Source of the DNA: CAVWSM01 sp963799425
GTDB taxonomy: Bacteria > Actinomycetota > Actinomycetes > Jiangellales > Jiangellaceae
Direction: 5' to 3'
Assembly (NCBI GenBank): GCA_963799425.1
Contig: CAWCXA010000012.1
Span: 124,001-188,000, forward strand
DNA: 64,000 nucleotides
Part shown: piece after piece, positions 1 to 8,705 of the stretch
How the letters are laid out: every line of letters begins with the position of its first letter
How positions within the stretch are numbered: position 1 is the first letter of the stretch
The notes under the pieces: model-generated
Seen by the model: only the letters and a program-made list of their open reading frames with translations
Database searches by the model: none
What the model was told of the DNA's origin: nothing
Position numbers and translations under genes: made by a program

Positions 1-5
1 GGCCA

Positions 6-23
6 TGAGATGAGCATGAGACG
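6..23 (+). promoter_or_regulatory. Putative response-regulator operator, site D
   Basis: Two TGAGA half-sites start exactly 11 bp apart (6 and 17), with the same AGCA spacer as site A at 2081-2098. The site lies just after the stop of the histidine kinase gene, so it would serve a leftward gene beyond the window edge. Each half deviates from TGAGAGC in its last two positions, so this is the weakest of the four sites. Confidence 0.35.
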
Positions 24-24
24 C

Positions 25-1371
25 TCAAGAGTCGGCGAGCGGCAAGTCGGCCACAACACGAGCCCCGCCGAACGGTGCCCCGTTGTCGGCGGTCACGGCA
101 CCCCCGACCGCCTGGATGAGCGAAGACACAATGGCCAGGCCAAGTCCAGCGCTGCCGCCCTCGTGGCGACCAGCCCCACCGGCGCGCGCGAACCTGTCAA
201 ACGCACGGGGTAGTAGGTCGGGGGGAAAGCCAGGGCCGTCGTCGGCCACCACGAGCTGGCCAAATCCGTCACGGGGCGCGACGCTGATGAGGATCTGAGC
301 CTTGGCATAGCGCTCCGCATTCACGACCAGGTTTCTGACGATCTGGCCAACCCACTCGCGGTCTCCGCGGACCACCGCGGGCTCGCCGCGGACCTCGATG
401 CTGACCTTGTCGCGATGCGGAAGGCGCCGAAGTTCGTCCCTGGCGGTCGCGAGCAGCTCGGTCGTGGCGTCCCCGGCGATGAGCTGCCCCGCATCGGCTC
501 GGGCAAGGGTCAGCAAACTATCGGTGACACGACTGAGCCGATCGGTCTCCTCGAGCGCGCTGGCAAGGCTCTGCGCCACGCTTGCGTCGTCGTCTGGCTC
601 TTGCGCGGCAAGCTCGAGCTCTCCGCGGAGTACGGCAATGGGGGTTCGTAGCTCATGCGCGGCGTTATCGATGAACGCACGCTCGCGGGTAAAGGCCGAC
701 TCGATGCGGGCCAGCATGGCGTTGAGCGTGCGGCCGAGCTCGGCGATCTCATCGCGCTCGGCAGTTTGCGGTAGGCGACGCCCGATATCGGCTGCGGAGA
801 TGGTCGCCGCCTCGTTCGCCATGCGGCGCACCGGACGCAGCGCCGCACCGGTGAGGATCCACGCGGCGGCAGCGATCGCGGCGATCAGGATGGGGCCGGC
901 AACCCAGAGCACGAGAAGCAACCGCTGGTCCGCTCGTTGGAGCGGGGCCGTGCTCGTGGCAGCGATGCCCACGATCAGATCGGCACCCGTCTCGTTGACT
1001 GGCCGGGCAAGTAGGCGAGCATTCGCGCCGACCCCGGGGACTGAACGATCAATGACGATCTGCCCGTTGCTCGCGCCTGCGAGCTCGTCCGCTGTCAGCA
1101 GCGGCTCTGCCCCTGCCGGGTGGGTGACCGCGCCGTCCCGACTGACCACCTGGACGGTCACCAAGCCGGAGCCGGGCGACACCTCGCCATCGTGCAAGTC
1201 AAGGGCCAGGTCATCGACACGGACGGTGAGCTCGTCGGTGATCGCGTCACTCAACTCATCGCTGAGCGCCCAATACATGAGCAACGCCGCCACGGCGAGC
1301 ACGACGATTCCCCCGGCGGCAGACAGCACCGCGAGGCGCACGCGCAGCGACAGTCCGCGAAACAGCGACAC
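25..1371 (-). CDS. Sensor histidine kinase, HAMP/HisKA/HATPase type
   Basis: This is a 448-aa membrane kinase of the OmpR/EnvZ class. An N-terminal membrane helix lies at about 15-35, followed by an extracytoplasmic sensor of about 120 residues and a second helix at about 151-173. A HAMP region, a HisKA domain with the HELRTP box (His239 predicted phosphorylated) and a HATPase domain with DDGPGFP and GLGLAIV boxes follow. The gene lies 5 bp downstream of the response regulator on the same strand, so the pair is one operon. The architecture resembles envelope-stress kinases of actinobacteria such as MprB or CseC. The nearby HtrA-like protease and exporter fit that role, but the signal sensed is unknown. 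Confidence 0.95.
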   Translation of the reverse strand: MSLFRGLSLRVRLAVLSAAGGIVVLAVAALLMYWALSDELSDAITDELTVRVDDLALDLHDGEVSPGSGLVTVQVVSRDGAVTHPAGAEPLLTADELAGASNGQIVIDRSVPGVGANARLLARPVNETGADLIVGIAATSTAPLQRADQRLLLVLWVAGPILIAAIAAAAWILTGAALRPVRRMANEAATISAADIGRRLPQTAERDEIAELGRTLNAMLARIESAFTRERAFIDNAAHELRTPIAVLRGELELAAQEPDDDASVAQSLASALEETDRLSRVTDSLLTLARADAGQLIAGDATTELLATARDELRRLPHRDKVSIEVRGEPAVVRGDREWVGQIVRNLVVNAERYAKAQILISVAPRDGFGQLVVADDGPGFPPDLLPRAFDRFARAGGAGRHEGGSAGLGLAIVSSLIQAVGGAVTADNGAPFGGARVVADLPLADS

Positions 1372-1376
1372 GATAG

Positions 1377-2054
1377 TCAGCCACCATCAGTGCGCAGCCG
1401 GTAGCCCGCACCACGAACCGTCTCGAGACCTTGGCGTCCGAACGGTCGGTCGATCTTGTCGCGCAGATAGCGAACGTAGACGTCGACCACGTTGGACGTG
1501 CCGTCGTAGGCGAAGTCCCATACGTGGTCGAGGATGGCCGTACGGCTCAGCACTTCGCCCTTGTGACGCAAGAGCAACTCGAGCAGGGAGAACTCGCGCG
1601 CTGACAACAAGACAGACGTCTGCCCGCGGCTGACCTCCCGGGTAGCCGGGTTCAACCGCAGATCACCGGCACGCAGCACGCTCGGCCGCTCGCCCACCTC
1701 ACGGCGCAGCAGTGCGCGCACTCGGGCGAACAGCTCGGCGAACGAGAACGGCTTCGCCAGGTAGTCGTCGGCGCCCACATCGAGCCCACGCACTCGATCA
1801 TCGACCCCACCACGGGCGGTCAGCATGATGACCGGCATCCATTTCCCAGCCTCGCGAAGCCGGCGGCACACCTCGAATCCGTCCGGAGCCGGGATCATGG
1901 CGTCCAGCACGATCACGTCGTACGGGAACTCTTGGCCCATCCACAGGGCATCCCTGCCGTTGCCGGTGAGATCCACGGCGTAGCCCTCGCGCTCGAGGCC
2001 ACGCTTGAGCAACGAGGCCATCTTCACCTCGTCCTCGACCACGAGAAGCCTCAT
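1377..2054 (-). CDS. OmpR-family response regulator
   Basis: The product of 225 aa has a receiver domain (VVEDE near the start, Asp51 in the VLDAMIP strand as phospho-acceptor, Lys in LAKPF) and a winged-helix DNA-binding domain ending in RGAGYRL. I start it at the ATG at 2054, because MRLLVVEDE is the usual receiver start and nine residues upstream are poorly family-like. It is the partner of the kinase immediately downstream. OmpR-type regulators bind direct repeats with a period of about 10-11 bp. Four such repeats (consensus TGAGAGC-N4-TGAGAGC) flank this locus, so autoregulation plus control of the divergent exporter and the protease is likely (inference). Confidence 0.95.
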   Translation of the reverse strand: MRLLVVEDEVKMASLLKRGLEREGYAVDLTGNGRDALWMGQEFPYDVIVLDAMIPAPDGFEVCRRLREAGKWMPVIMLTARGGVDDRVRGLDVGADDYLAKPFSFAELFARVRALLRREVGERPSVLRAGDLRLNPATREVSRGQTSVLLSAREFSLLELLLRHKGEVLSRTAILDHVWDFAYDGTSNVVDVYVRYLRDKIDRPFGRQGLETVRGAGYRLRTDGG

Positions 2055-2080
2055 GCGCCGTACGGTACCGCCGCGGTTCA

Positions 2081-2098
2081 TGAGAGCAGCATGAGAGC
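2081..2098 (+). promoter_or_regulatory. Putative operator, site A (two-component operon)
   Basis: This is a perfect TGAGAGC-AGCA-TGAGAGC direct repeat with an 11-bp period, starting 26 bp upstream of the response-regulator ATG. It faces the opposite way to site B. Confidence 0.65.
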
Positions 2099-2121
2099 GG
2101 CGTACTCAATGGCTGACGGTG

Positions 2122-2139
2122 GCTCTCATCGGGCTCTCA
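2122..2139 (-). promoter_or_regulatory. Putative operator, site B (exporter promoter)
   Basis: Read on the minus strand this is TGAGAGC-CCGA-TGAGAGC, identical in both half-sites to site A. It ends 68 bp upstream of the DHA2 exporter start. Sites A and B are therefore inverted copies in the divergent promoter region. Confidence 0.65.
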
Positions 2140-2207
2140 CCGACCGGCGCGCATGGTCATTGATGACGATCGGTAACGCCGGTGCCACTGGTGTGCAAGG
2201 AGCGCAA

Positions 2208-3686
2208 ATGCCCCAGGGAGTGGACCCGAAGCGGTGGCGCGCCCTTGCGGTCAGCCAGGCCGCGACATTCATGATCCTGCTCGACGTCAGCATCGTGAAC
2301 GTGGCGTTGCCCTCCATCGAGCGCGGGTTGGGCGCGGCACCGGCGACCGTGCAGTGGGTCGTTTCCGGCTATGCGTTGACACTCGGCTTGGCGCTGGTGC
2401 CGGCAGGACGGCTGGGGGACGTACTCGGCCGGCGTCGGATGTTTCTGATCGCGCTGTCGGCATTCGTGGTGACCAGCGCACTGACCGGTGCCGCGCCGAC
2501 CATCGGGTGGTTGATCGCCGCACGACTGTTGCAAGGGGTCGCCGGCGGCATGCTCATCCCACAGAGCTCCGGGTTGATCCAGCAGCTGTTCCGCGGCGCG
2601 GAACGTGGCCGGGCGTTTGGCATCCTCGGTGCCACCGTCGGAGTGTCGACCGCCGCTGGTCCAGTGATCGGTGGCTTCATCCTTACCGCGTTCACGGGTC
2701 CGGATGCTTGGCGCTGGGTGTTCTACGTCAACGTGCCTGTCGGTCTTGTCGCGCTGGTGCTGGCCGCCCGGCTGGTGCCATCCACCAGCCGTCAGGAGCA
2801 TGGTGCTGCACATCTGGATCTCGTCGGATCGCTGTTGCTGGGTGGGGGTGTCCTCAGTCTTCTGCTGCCGCTGGTCAATGCCGACAACGGTTGGCTAACC
2901 AGGTGGTGGGCCTTGTTTGTCTTGTCTGCCCTGCTGCTCGCTTCGTTCGCCTGGTGGGAGGCTCGCACCGTACGGCGAGGTCGTGCGCCACTGCTCGACC
3001 CGCAGCTTCTGCGCACGCCTGGCTACGCCGCCGGGGCAAGCATCGGCTTGGTCTATTTCATCGGGTTCACCGGCATCTTCCTGGTGCTCGCACTTTTCCT
3101 GCAGGACGGGCTTGGGTATTCACCGCTGCGTTCGGGTTTGGCCGTTACACCGTTCGCGCTCGGGGTGGCGGTTTCCGCGCTGGTGGCCGGTCAGCTGGTG
3201 GCCAGGGTCGGTCGATGGCTCACCGTGTTCGGCCTGTCCACCATCGTGGTGGGCCTGGTGATCACGGCGCAGGTGCTGCGTCATCAGGGGATCGGCGGGT
3301 CGCCTTGGGCGACCGTAGGACCACTGCTGCTGGCCGGACTCGGCGGAGGCATGGTCACTTCACCCAACATCACTCTGAGCCTTGAATCCGTGCCGGTGCG
3401 GATGGCCGGAGCAGCCGGTGGGGCGCTCCAGACCGCGCAACGCGTCGGCGCTGCGATCGGCAGCGCCGTACTGGCCACCTTCTTCTACCACGTCGTCACC
3501 GCCACCGGCCGCGACTACGACGCAGCCGTCTCAGACACCCTGCTGTTGGCATCCGGGTTCATGCTGCTCGCATTGGTCCTGGCCATCGTCGAGCTCGCAC
3601 GACGCCGCGCAGGGCGAGCAGCCCCGCAGCACTCATCGTTCTCTCATCGGCGGGGTACCAGTCTGAAGGCGTACGAGCACCTATGA
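2208..3686 (+). CDS. MFS drug exporter, DHA2 (EmrB/QacA-like) family
   Basis: The 492-aa, roughly 14-helix proton-coupled exporter carries the motif A region GRLGDVLGRRRMF after helix 2 and the DVSIVNVALPSI motif in helix 1, both typical of DHA2 exporters. The start is set at 2208 because AAGGAG lies at 2197-2202, five bases before the ATG. Longer in-frame starts would run into the divergent regulator. It is transcribed away from the two-component operon, with site B in its promoter. Its last 60 bases contain site C for the protease gene that follows. The substrate is unknown; small toxic molecules or antibiotics are likely from the family. Confidence 0.93.
   Translation: MPQGVDPKRWRALAVSQAATFMILLDVSIVNVALPSIERGLGAAPATVQWVVSGYALTLGLALVPAGRLGDVLGRRRMFLIALSAFVVTSALTGAAPTIGWLIAARLLQGVAGGMLIPQSSGLIQQLFRGAERGRAFGILGATVGVSTAAGPVIGGFILTAFTGPDAWRWVFYVNVPVGLVALVLAARLVPSTSRQEHGAAHLDLVGSLLLGGGVLSLLLPLVNADNGWLTRWWALFVLSALLLASFAWWEARTVRRGRAPLLDPQLLRTPGYAAGASIGLVYFIGFTGIFLVLALFLQDGLGYSPLRSGLAVTPFALGVAVSALVAGQLVARVGRWLTVFGLSTIVVGLVITAQVLRHQGIGGSPWATVGPLLLAGLGGGMVTSPNITLSLESVPVRMAGAAGGALQTAQRVGAAIGSAVLATFFYHVVTATGRDYDAAVSDTLLLASGFMLLALVLAIVELARRRAGRAAPQHSSFSHRRGTSLKAYEHL
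3629..3646 (-). promoter_or_regulatory. Putative operator, site C (protease promoter)
   Basis: On the minus strand this reads TGAGAGA-ACGA-TGAGTGC, one mismatch per half-site against the perfect sites, with the same 11-bp period and the same orientation relative to the downstream gene as site B. It overlaps the 3' end of the exporter gene and ends 61 bp before the protease ATG. Confidence 0.5.
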
Positions 3687-3707
3687 GTCACACCCAGGAG
3701 AAGTCGC

Positions 3708-4577
3708 ATGAGCGTCCCCACCAACGAAACGTCCACTCCCCCCGCGGAGGCCAGCGATGCGACGCCGGCCGGTCCGCCGTCCGCGCCGACGAGGAGTCGC
3801 AGAGGCGTTCGGACTACGGCCGTCGGAGCCGTAGCGATCGCCGCTGTGGCTGCCGCGGCCGTCGGCGGTTACTTCGGCGCGCGCAGCGCAGAGGATGACA
3901 ATGCCTCGTCGACCGTGAGCGCAGCCGCTCAATCGCAACTGGGCCCGATCGACGTGCCCGCGGTTCTGGCCAAGGTCGAGCCCGCGATTGTGACTGTCCA
4001 AACCCAGTTGGTCGGGATGGACATGGCAGGTCAGCCGGTGCCTGAGCAAGGCACGGGCACAGGTTTCGTAGTCGCGAGTGGCGGCATGATTCTCACCAAC
4101 GCTCACGTAGTGCAGGGCGCACAGGTCATCCAAGTGACGCTTGCCGACGGCCGCACGATGCCTGGGCAGGTGATTCAGAGCGATCCGTCTGCCGATCTCG
4201 CCGTCCTGCAGGTCCAGGCGGACAACCTGCCGGTCGCACCGATCGGTGACTCCACGAGCCTCAAGGTGGGCGACCCCGTAGTCGCCGTCGGGGATGCGCT
4301 GGCGCTGCCGGGTGGCCCGACGGTCACATCGGGCATCGTTTCAGCGCTCGGTCGGTCGATCCAGACCAACGACGGCAGCACTCTGCAAAACGTCATCCAA
4401 ACGGACGCCGCAATCAACCCAGGCAACAGCGGCGGACCGCTCATTGATGCCACTGGGCAGGTCGTCGGTATCGACACCGCGGCAGCAAGCGATGGTCAGG
4501 ACATCGGCTTTGCCATCGCGATCAATGGTGCAGAGACAACCGTGCAGAGCCTGCTTGCACAAGGGACCAACGGCTGA
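3708..4577 (+). CDS. HtrA/DegP-like trypsin-type serine protease, membrane-anchored, no PDZ
   Basis: This 289-aa protein has a cytoplasmic N-terminus, one membrane helix at about 36-57 and a secreted chymotrypsin-fold domain. The triad is visible: His133 in TNAHVVQ, Asp163 in SADLAVL and Ser241 in NPGNSGGPL. It ends about 40 residues after the catalytic domain, so the PDZ domain of classical HtrA/PepD is missing. AGGAG precedes the ATG by a normal distance. It probably degrades or trims misfolded envelope proteins. Its place next to a two-component system, with a candidate operator upstream, parallels mycobacterial MprAB-pepD (family knowledge; the link here is inferred). Confidence 0.92.
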   Translation: MSVPTNETSTPPAEASDATPAGPPSAPTRSRRGVRTTAVGAVAIAAVAAAAVGGYFGARSAEDDNASSTVSAAAQSQLGPIDVPAVLAKVEPAIVTVQTQLVGMDMAGQPVPEQGTGTGFVVASGGMILTNAHVVQGAQVIQVTLADGRTMPGQVIQSDPSADLAVLQVQADNLPVAPIGDSTSLKVGDPVVAVGDALALPGGPTVTSGIVSALGRSIQTNDGSTLQNVIQTDAAINPGNSGGPLIDATGQVVGIDTAAASDGQDIGFAIAINGAETTVQSLLAQGTNG

Positions 4578-4640
4578 TCCTGACGCGTCGGCCCTGATCG
4601 CTTCCGTACTCACAACTCGCTTTTCGAAGGAGATTCGCAC

Positions 4641-5513
4641 GTGACGACACAGCAGCCGCAGGTGGCAGTTCTTGGCCTGGGGATCATGGGCAACGGGATG
4701 GCCCGCAGCCTGCTCCGCTCCGGAATTCCAACCACGGTGTGGAACCGCAGCCATTCCCGGTCCATACCGTTGGCCGCCGAGGGTGCGCAGGTCTCGACGA
4801 CGCCCGCTGCCGCGGCTCAGCACTCCGCCGTGGCCATCACGATGGTCACCGACGCCGACGCCGTTCTCGACGTCGCCGACGCACAGGGCATGCTCAAGGC
4901 ACTGCCGCCGAACGCAACCTGGGTACAGATGAGCACGATCGGCGTCGAAGGCTTGGCCCGAGTCGCCCAGCTCGTCGCCCGCGAGCGGCCCGACGTACAG
5001 CTTGTGGATGCACCGGTGTCCGGATCCCGGCAGGCGGCCGAGTCTGGCGGCCTGACCATCTTCGCCTCCGGGCCAGACGACGCCAAGGCTCTGCTGGCCC
5101 CGATCTTCGCCGCCATCGGGAGCCGAACCATGTGGTTCGGACCGGCGGGCCTGGGCACACGCATCAAGCTCGTGAACAACACACTGATCGCTTTCACCGT
5201 CCAGGGCATGGGCGAAGCGACGGCTCTCGCCCAACACCTCGGCGTCAGCCCGGAGGCCACCATCGACGCGATCGGGAGCGGCCTGCTTGCCTCGCCGTAC
5301 GTGATGAGCAAGCTCGGTCGGATCGCTCGCGATGACTACAGCCCCGAGTTCTCGCTCGACCTCGCGCTCAAGGACGTCAACCTCGCCCTGGCCGCGCTCG
5401 ACGGATCGACGCATCCGGTGTTTCAGACGCTGGCCCACGACTGGTCAGACGCGGCAACACAGGGACTCGGAAGCCAGGACCTGACGGTCATCACCAAGAC
5501 TCTCGCGGCATAG
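4641..5513 (+). CDS. NAD(P)-dependent beta-hydroxyacid dehydrogenase (3-hydroxyisobutyrate dehydrogenase family)
   Basis: The product has 290 aa. A Rossmann N-terminus (GLGIMG at 12-17) and the substrate loop DAPVSGS at 123-129 are present. The catalytic lysine is probably Lys176 in IKLVNN, and an all-alpha C-terminal domain follows. The GTG start has AAGGAG upstream. Family members oxidise 3-hydroxyisobutyrate or related short beta-hydroxyacids, or reduce aldehydes such as glyoxylate or succinic semialdehyde. It is too short to be a true 6-phosphogluconate dehydrogenase, although it sits 13 bp upstream of zwf in the same operon. The actual substrate cannot be read from the sequence. Confidence 0.88.
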   Translation: MTTQQPQVAVLGLGIMGNGMARSLLRSGIPTTVWNRSHSRSIPLAAEGAQVSTTPAAAAQHSAVAITMVTDADAVLDVADAQGMLKALPPNATWVQMSTIGVEGLARVAQLVARERPDVQLVDAPVSGSRQAAESGGLTIFASGPDDAKALLAPIFAAIGSRTMWFGPAGLGTRIKLVNNTLIAFTVQGMGEATALAQHLGVSPEATIDAIGSGLLASPYVMSKLGRIARDDYSPEFSLDLALKDVNLALAALDGSTHPVFQTLAHDWSDAATQGLGSQDLTVITKTLAA

Positions 5514-5526
5514 ACGGGCAGATGTC

Positions 5527-7005
5527 ATGGAGTTCAAGACCTGGTCCGGCCTCGGTGGGGCGTCAACACACCTGGAGAATCACACGATTGTCTTGTTCGG
5601 CGCGACGGGCGATCTAGCCAGCCGCAAACTGCTGCCGGGACTGTTTCACCTTGCCGCTGCCGGCTTGATGCCCGACAGATACCGCATCATCGGCTCTTCT
5701 CGACAGGGCATGACCGACGAGCAGTTCCGTGAACTTGCCCGCCAAGCCATCGCCAAATTCGGGGCGAGCAGGCCTGAGGGCGAGGTCTGGCAGGCGTTTC
5801 AGCGGACACTGTCGTTCGCCACTGCAAACTCTGCCGACACCTCCTCACTGGTCACCGCGATCGAGCGGGCGGAACGGGAGATCGGAGGCTCACCACGGCG
5901 GCTGTTCCATCTCGCTGTGCCACCATCGGCCTTCGAGCCCACCGTGACAATGCTCGGTGCGGAAGGCCTGGCGGCCGGGTCCCGCATCATCATCGAGAAG
6001 CCGTTCGGGACCGACCTGCAATCCGCCCGGACCCTCAACGACACCATTCATGGCTTCTTCGAAGAGTCACAGATCTTCCGCATCGACCACTTCCTTGGCA
6101 AGGAGTCCGTCGACAACATTCTGGCCTTCCGATTCGCCAACGGGTTGTTCGAGCCCGTCTGGAATCGTCGCCACATCAGCTACGTGCAGATCGATGTCCC
6201 GGAGACGCTGTCGATCGAGGGGCGCGCCGACTTCTACGACCGTACTGGCGCCTACCGCGACATGATCGTGACTCATCTGTTCCAGGTCCTGGGGTTTCTC
6301 GCCATGGAGCCGCCCACCTCCCTAGATGCCACGCACCTGCGCCAGGAGACGGCCAAGGTCTTCGACTCCCTCAAGCCGATCGACACCAGGCACGTGGTGC
6401 GTGGCCAGTACGCCGGCTACCTCGAAGAAGCCGGCATAGCATCGGACTCACAGACCGAGACAATGGCTGCAGTGCGGGCCGAGATCGACAACTGGCGGTG
6501 GGCCGGTGTGCCGTTCTTCCTGCGTTCCGGCAAGAACCTCGGAGCCAGCCGACAGCTCGTCACACTCGGCTTTCATGAGCCCCCGCTGCGCATGTTCCCG
6601 ATCCGCAGGACCGACACCCCCGACGGAGCGCGAAACGAGATCGTCATCGACCTGGCTGATCCCGGCTCCATCACTGTCGACTTGCTGACCAAACAGCCCG
6701 GCGTGGAGATGCGGCTCGGCGAAGCTGAGTTGACGAACCGCTATGCGGAGTCATCACGTGCCGCCAAGAGCCTCGAGGGCTACGAGCGGCTCATCTTGGA
6801 CGCCATGCTGGGCGACCAGTCCCTGTTTACCGAGGCGAGCGCGGTGGAACGGCTGTGGGAAATCTCCACTCCGCTCCTGAAGAACCCGCCCCCGATCCAG
6901 CCATACCTGGCTGGCACCTGGGGACCGCAGCCGTCAGTCGACCGGCTCACCGCGCCGTACCGCTGGCGCCTGCCGCGTTCTGAACCAGCACCGCGGCGCA
7001 TCTGA
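5527..7005 (+). CDS. zwf: Glucose-6-phosphate 1-dehydrogenase
   Basis: The 492-aa enzyme oxidises glucose 6-phosphate to 6-phosphogluconolactone with reduction of NADP, the entry step of the oxidative pentose phosphate pathway. Visible motifs are the nucleotide-binding GATGDLASRK (25-34), EKPFG (157-161) and the catalytic RIDHFLGKE (185-193, His188). Length is typical. No lactonase (pgl), tal or opcA gene is adjacent, so this is probably not the main hexose-pathway cluster. It may be an extra, stress-associated copy supplying NADPH (inference). It forms an operon with the preceding dehydrogenase. Confidence 0.96.
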   Translation: MEFKTWSGLGGASTHLENHTIVLFGATGDLASRKLLPGLFHLAAAGLMPDRYRIIGSSRQGMTDEQFRELARQAIAKFGASRPEGEVWQAFQRTLSFATANSADTSSLVTAIERAEREIGGSPRRLFHLAVPPSAFEPTVTMLGAEGLAAGSRIIIEKPFGTDLQSARTLNDTIHGFFEESQIFRIDHFLGKESVDNILAFRFANGLFEPVWNRRHISYVQIDVPETLSIEGRADFYDRTGAYRDMIVTHLFQVLGFLAMEPPTSLDATHLRQETAKVFDSLKPIDTRHVVRGQYAGYLEEAGIASDSQTETMAAVRAEIDNWRWAGVPFFLRSGKNLGASRQLVTLGFHEPPLRMFPIRRTDTPDGARNEIVIDLADPGSITVDLLTKQPGVEMRLGEAELTNRYAESSRAAKSLEGYERLILDAMLGDQSLFTEASAVERLWEISTPLLKNPPPIQPYLAGTWGPQPSVDRLTAPYRWRLPRSEPAPRRI

Positions 7006-7017
7006 GGGGGCAGCGGC

Positions 7018-7032
7018 TAATCTCGCCTGGTG
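7018..7032 (+). promoter_or_regulatory. Leaderless promoter -10 for the orphan kinase
   Basis: TAATCT (7018-7023) is followed by six bases and then the GTG at 7030, which would put the transcription start at or near the first codon base. No good -35 box is evident. The same spacing is seen at three other genes in the window. Confidence 0.4.
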
Positions 7033-8547
7033 GGCGCGTGGTGTCGTAGTCGGGAGTTCCCGTTGGGCACCGACGCGGTCCTGGCGCTCGTCGCGGGCAT
7101 AGCTGCCTTTGCGGTATCGGCGGTGTTGGCCGCAGTCCCGTTGCCCAACATCTCTGTGGTCGTCCTGGGCATCCTCTACATGTTCGTGGTTCTTGCTGTC
7201 GCACACTTCTGGGGCATCGCCTACGCCGTGCCCGTCGGGGTGGCCTGCGCTGTCGCCCTGGACTGGCACTACATCCCGCCCACGCACTCGTCCACGATCC
7301 CGGGCGCCGCGGACTCGCTGGCTCTCGCGGCATATCTCATTGTGGGCGTCTCACTTGGACAGCTCGCCGCGCATGCACGTCGCCGCGCCGAGCTCTCCGA
7401 GGCCGCTCGAAGCACGCTCGCAGACGAGCAGGCAGCCCTCCGGCGTGTGGCAACCCTGGTGGCACGCGAGCCATCGCCCGCGGAGGTCTTCGACACAGTC
7501 ACCGAAGAGGTCGCGGAGCTCCTGCATCCCGACCTCACGAGCATGCTGCGTTACGAGACCGACGGGAGTGCGACTGTTGTCGCCGCCCGGTCCGTGCCCG
7601 GCATCAAGATTCCCGTCGGGACTCGCCTGACGATCGAGGGCGACAGCGTCGTCGCGACAGTGTTTCGCACCGGTCGGCCGGCGCGAGTCGATAGTTTCTC
7701 GAATAGCGCGGGCCTTCTCGCCGAGGTTCTGCGCGGTCTGGGAATTCAATCGAGCGCCGGCAGCCCAATCGTCGCCGCGGGACGCCTGTGGGGAGTGATG
7801 GTCGCGGCATCGGCGCAGTCAGACCCGCTGCCGGAGGGGACGGAGTCACGCATCGGAGAGTTTACGGAGCTCGTCGCGACTGCCATCACGAACGCCGAGA
7901 CCCGAGCCGAGCTCACGGAATCGAGGGCGCGCATCGTGGCCACTGGCGACGAAGCGCGGCGGCGCCTGGAGCGCGACCTCCACGACGGGGCGCAGCAACG
8001 GCTCGTCTCGCTCGCCTTGGAGATCCGCGCCGTCGAGGCCACGCCGCAGCGACCGCCCCATGAGCTTCAAGAAGAGCTCGCTCGTATTCGGGAGGGGCTC
8101 CTTGGCGTCCTGGACGACCTCCGCGAGATCTCGCGAGGGATCCATCCATCGATCCTCTCGGAAGGTGGCCTGGGCCCAGCGTTGAAGACGCTGGCGCGTC
8201 GCTGCGCTGTGCCCGTCGAGCTTGACGTACGAGGCGACAGGCGGCTCCCTGATCAGGTCGAGGTCGCGGCCTACTACTTCGTGTCGGAGGCGCTCACCAA
8301 CGCGGTCAAACATGCCCAGGCGACCGTCGTCAACGTCGACGTCGAGACCGACGACAAGGTCGCGAGGCTGTGCGTTCGTGACGACGGCATCGGCGGCGCG
8401 AACCTCGGCCGTGGGTCGGGGCTTGTCGGGCTCCGAGACCGCGTCGAAGCACTCGGGGGCAAGATCGAGATCACGAGCCCCTCGGGCCGCGGGACGTCGC
8501 TGGCGATCACCTTGCCGACCGACCGGACATCCCCCAACGCTGGCTAG
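7030..8547 (+). CDS. Orphan sensor histidine kinase: DUF4118 membrane domain, GAF, HisKA_3, HATPase
   Basis: The 505-aa protein has three to four N-terminal membrane helices of the KdpD-like DUF4118 type (about 15-115), a coiled linker, a GAF domain (about 145-290) and a NarL-class dimerisation/phospho-box RDLHDGAQQRL with His318. An HATPase domain (DDGIGG, GSGLVGLRDR) ends the protein. It belongs to the group of small-molecule or redox-sensing kinases that includes DevS/DosS relatives. No response regulator is adjacent; NarL regulators at 20020 and 55449 in this window are possible partners. The GTG start is supported by a TAATCT box six bases upstream. Confidence 0.93.
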   Translation: MGAWCRSREFPLGTDAVLALVAGIAAFAVSAVLAAVPLPNISVVVLGILYMFVVLAVAHFWGIAYAVPVGVACAVALDWHYIPPTHSSTIPGAADSLALAAYLIVGVSLGQLAAHARRRAELSEAARSTLADEQAALRRVATLVAREPSPAEVFDTVTEEVAELLHPDLTSMLRYETDGSATVVAARSVPGIKIPVGTRLTIEGDSVVATVFRTGRPARVDSFSNSAGLLAEVLRGLGIQSSAGSPIVAAGRLWGVMVAASAQSDPLPEGTESRIGEFTELVATAITNAETRAELTESRARIVATGDEARRRLERDLHDGAQQRLVSLALEIRAVEATPQRPPHELQEELARIREGLLGVLDDLREISRGIHPSILSEGGLGPALKTLARRCAVPVELDVRGDRRLPDQVEVAAYYFVSEALTNAVKHAQATVVNVDVETDDKVARLCVRDDGIGGANLGRGSGLVGLRDRVEALGGKIEITSPSGRGTSLAITLPTDRTSPNAG

Positions 8548-8705
8548 CTGGGGCGCAGGGTCACGCGGACAAGTTTGGCGACGCCACTCACGAGCAGGTA
8601 GATGAGGTCGAACTGAACCTGGCGCACCCGGCGCACGACTCTGGCCGTCATTTCTGTCACCGTTTCATTTGTTGGGCACGGTTCGGACGAGGCAGGTGGT
8701 CGCTC

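Noticed and set aside
398..1633. 411-aa open frame on the plus strand
   Set aside because: It lies opposite the kinase and regulator genes, is Ser/Arg-rich and has no family features. It is a high-GC shadow frame.
3681..4133. 150-aa frame opposite the protease N-terminus
   Set aside because: Antisense to the verified catalytic-domain coding sequence, with no ribosome site.
4341..5438. 365-aa open frame on the minus strand
   Set aside because: It is antisense to the protease and the hydroxyacid dehydrogenase, whose motifs are unmistakable. Its composition is shadow-like.
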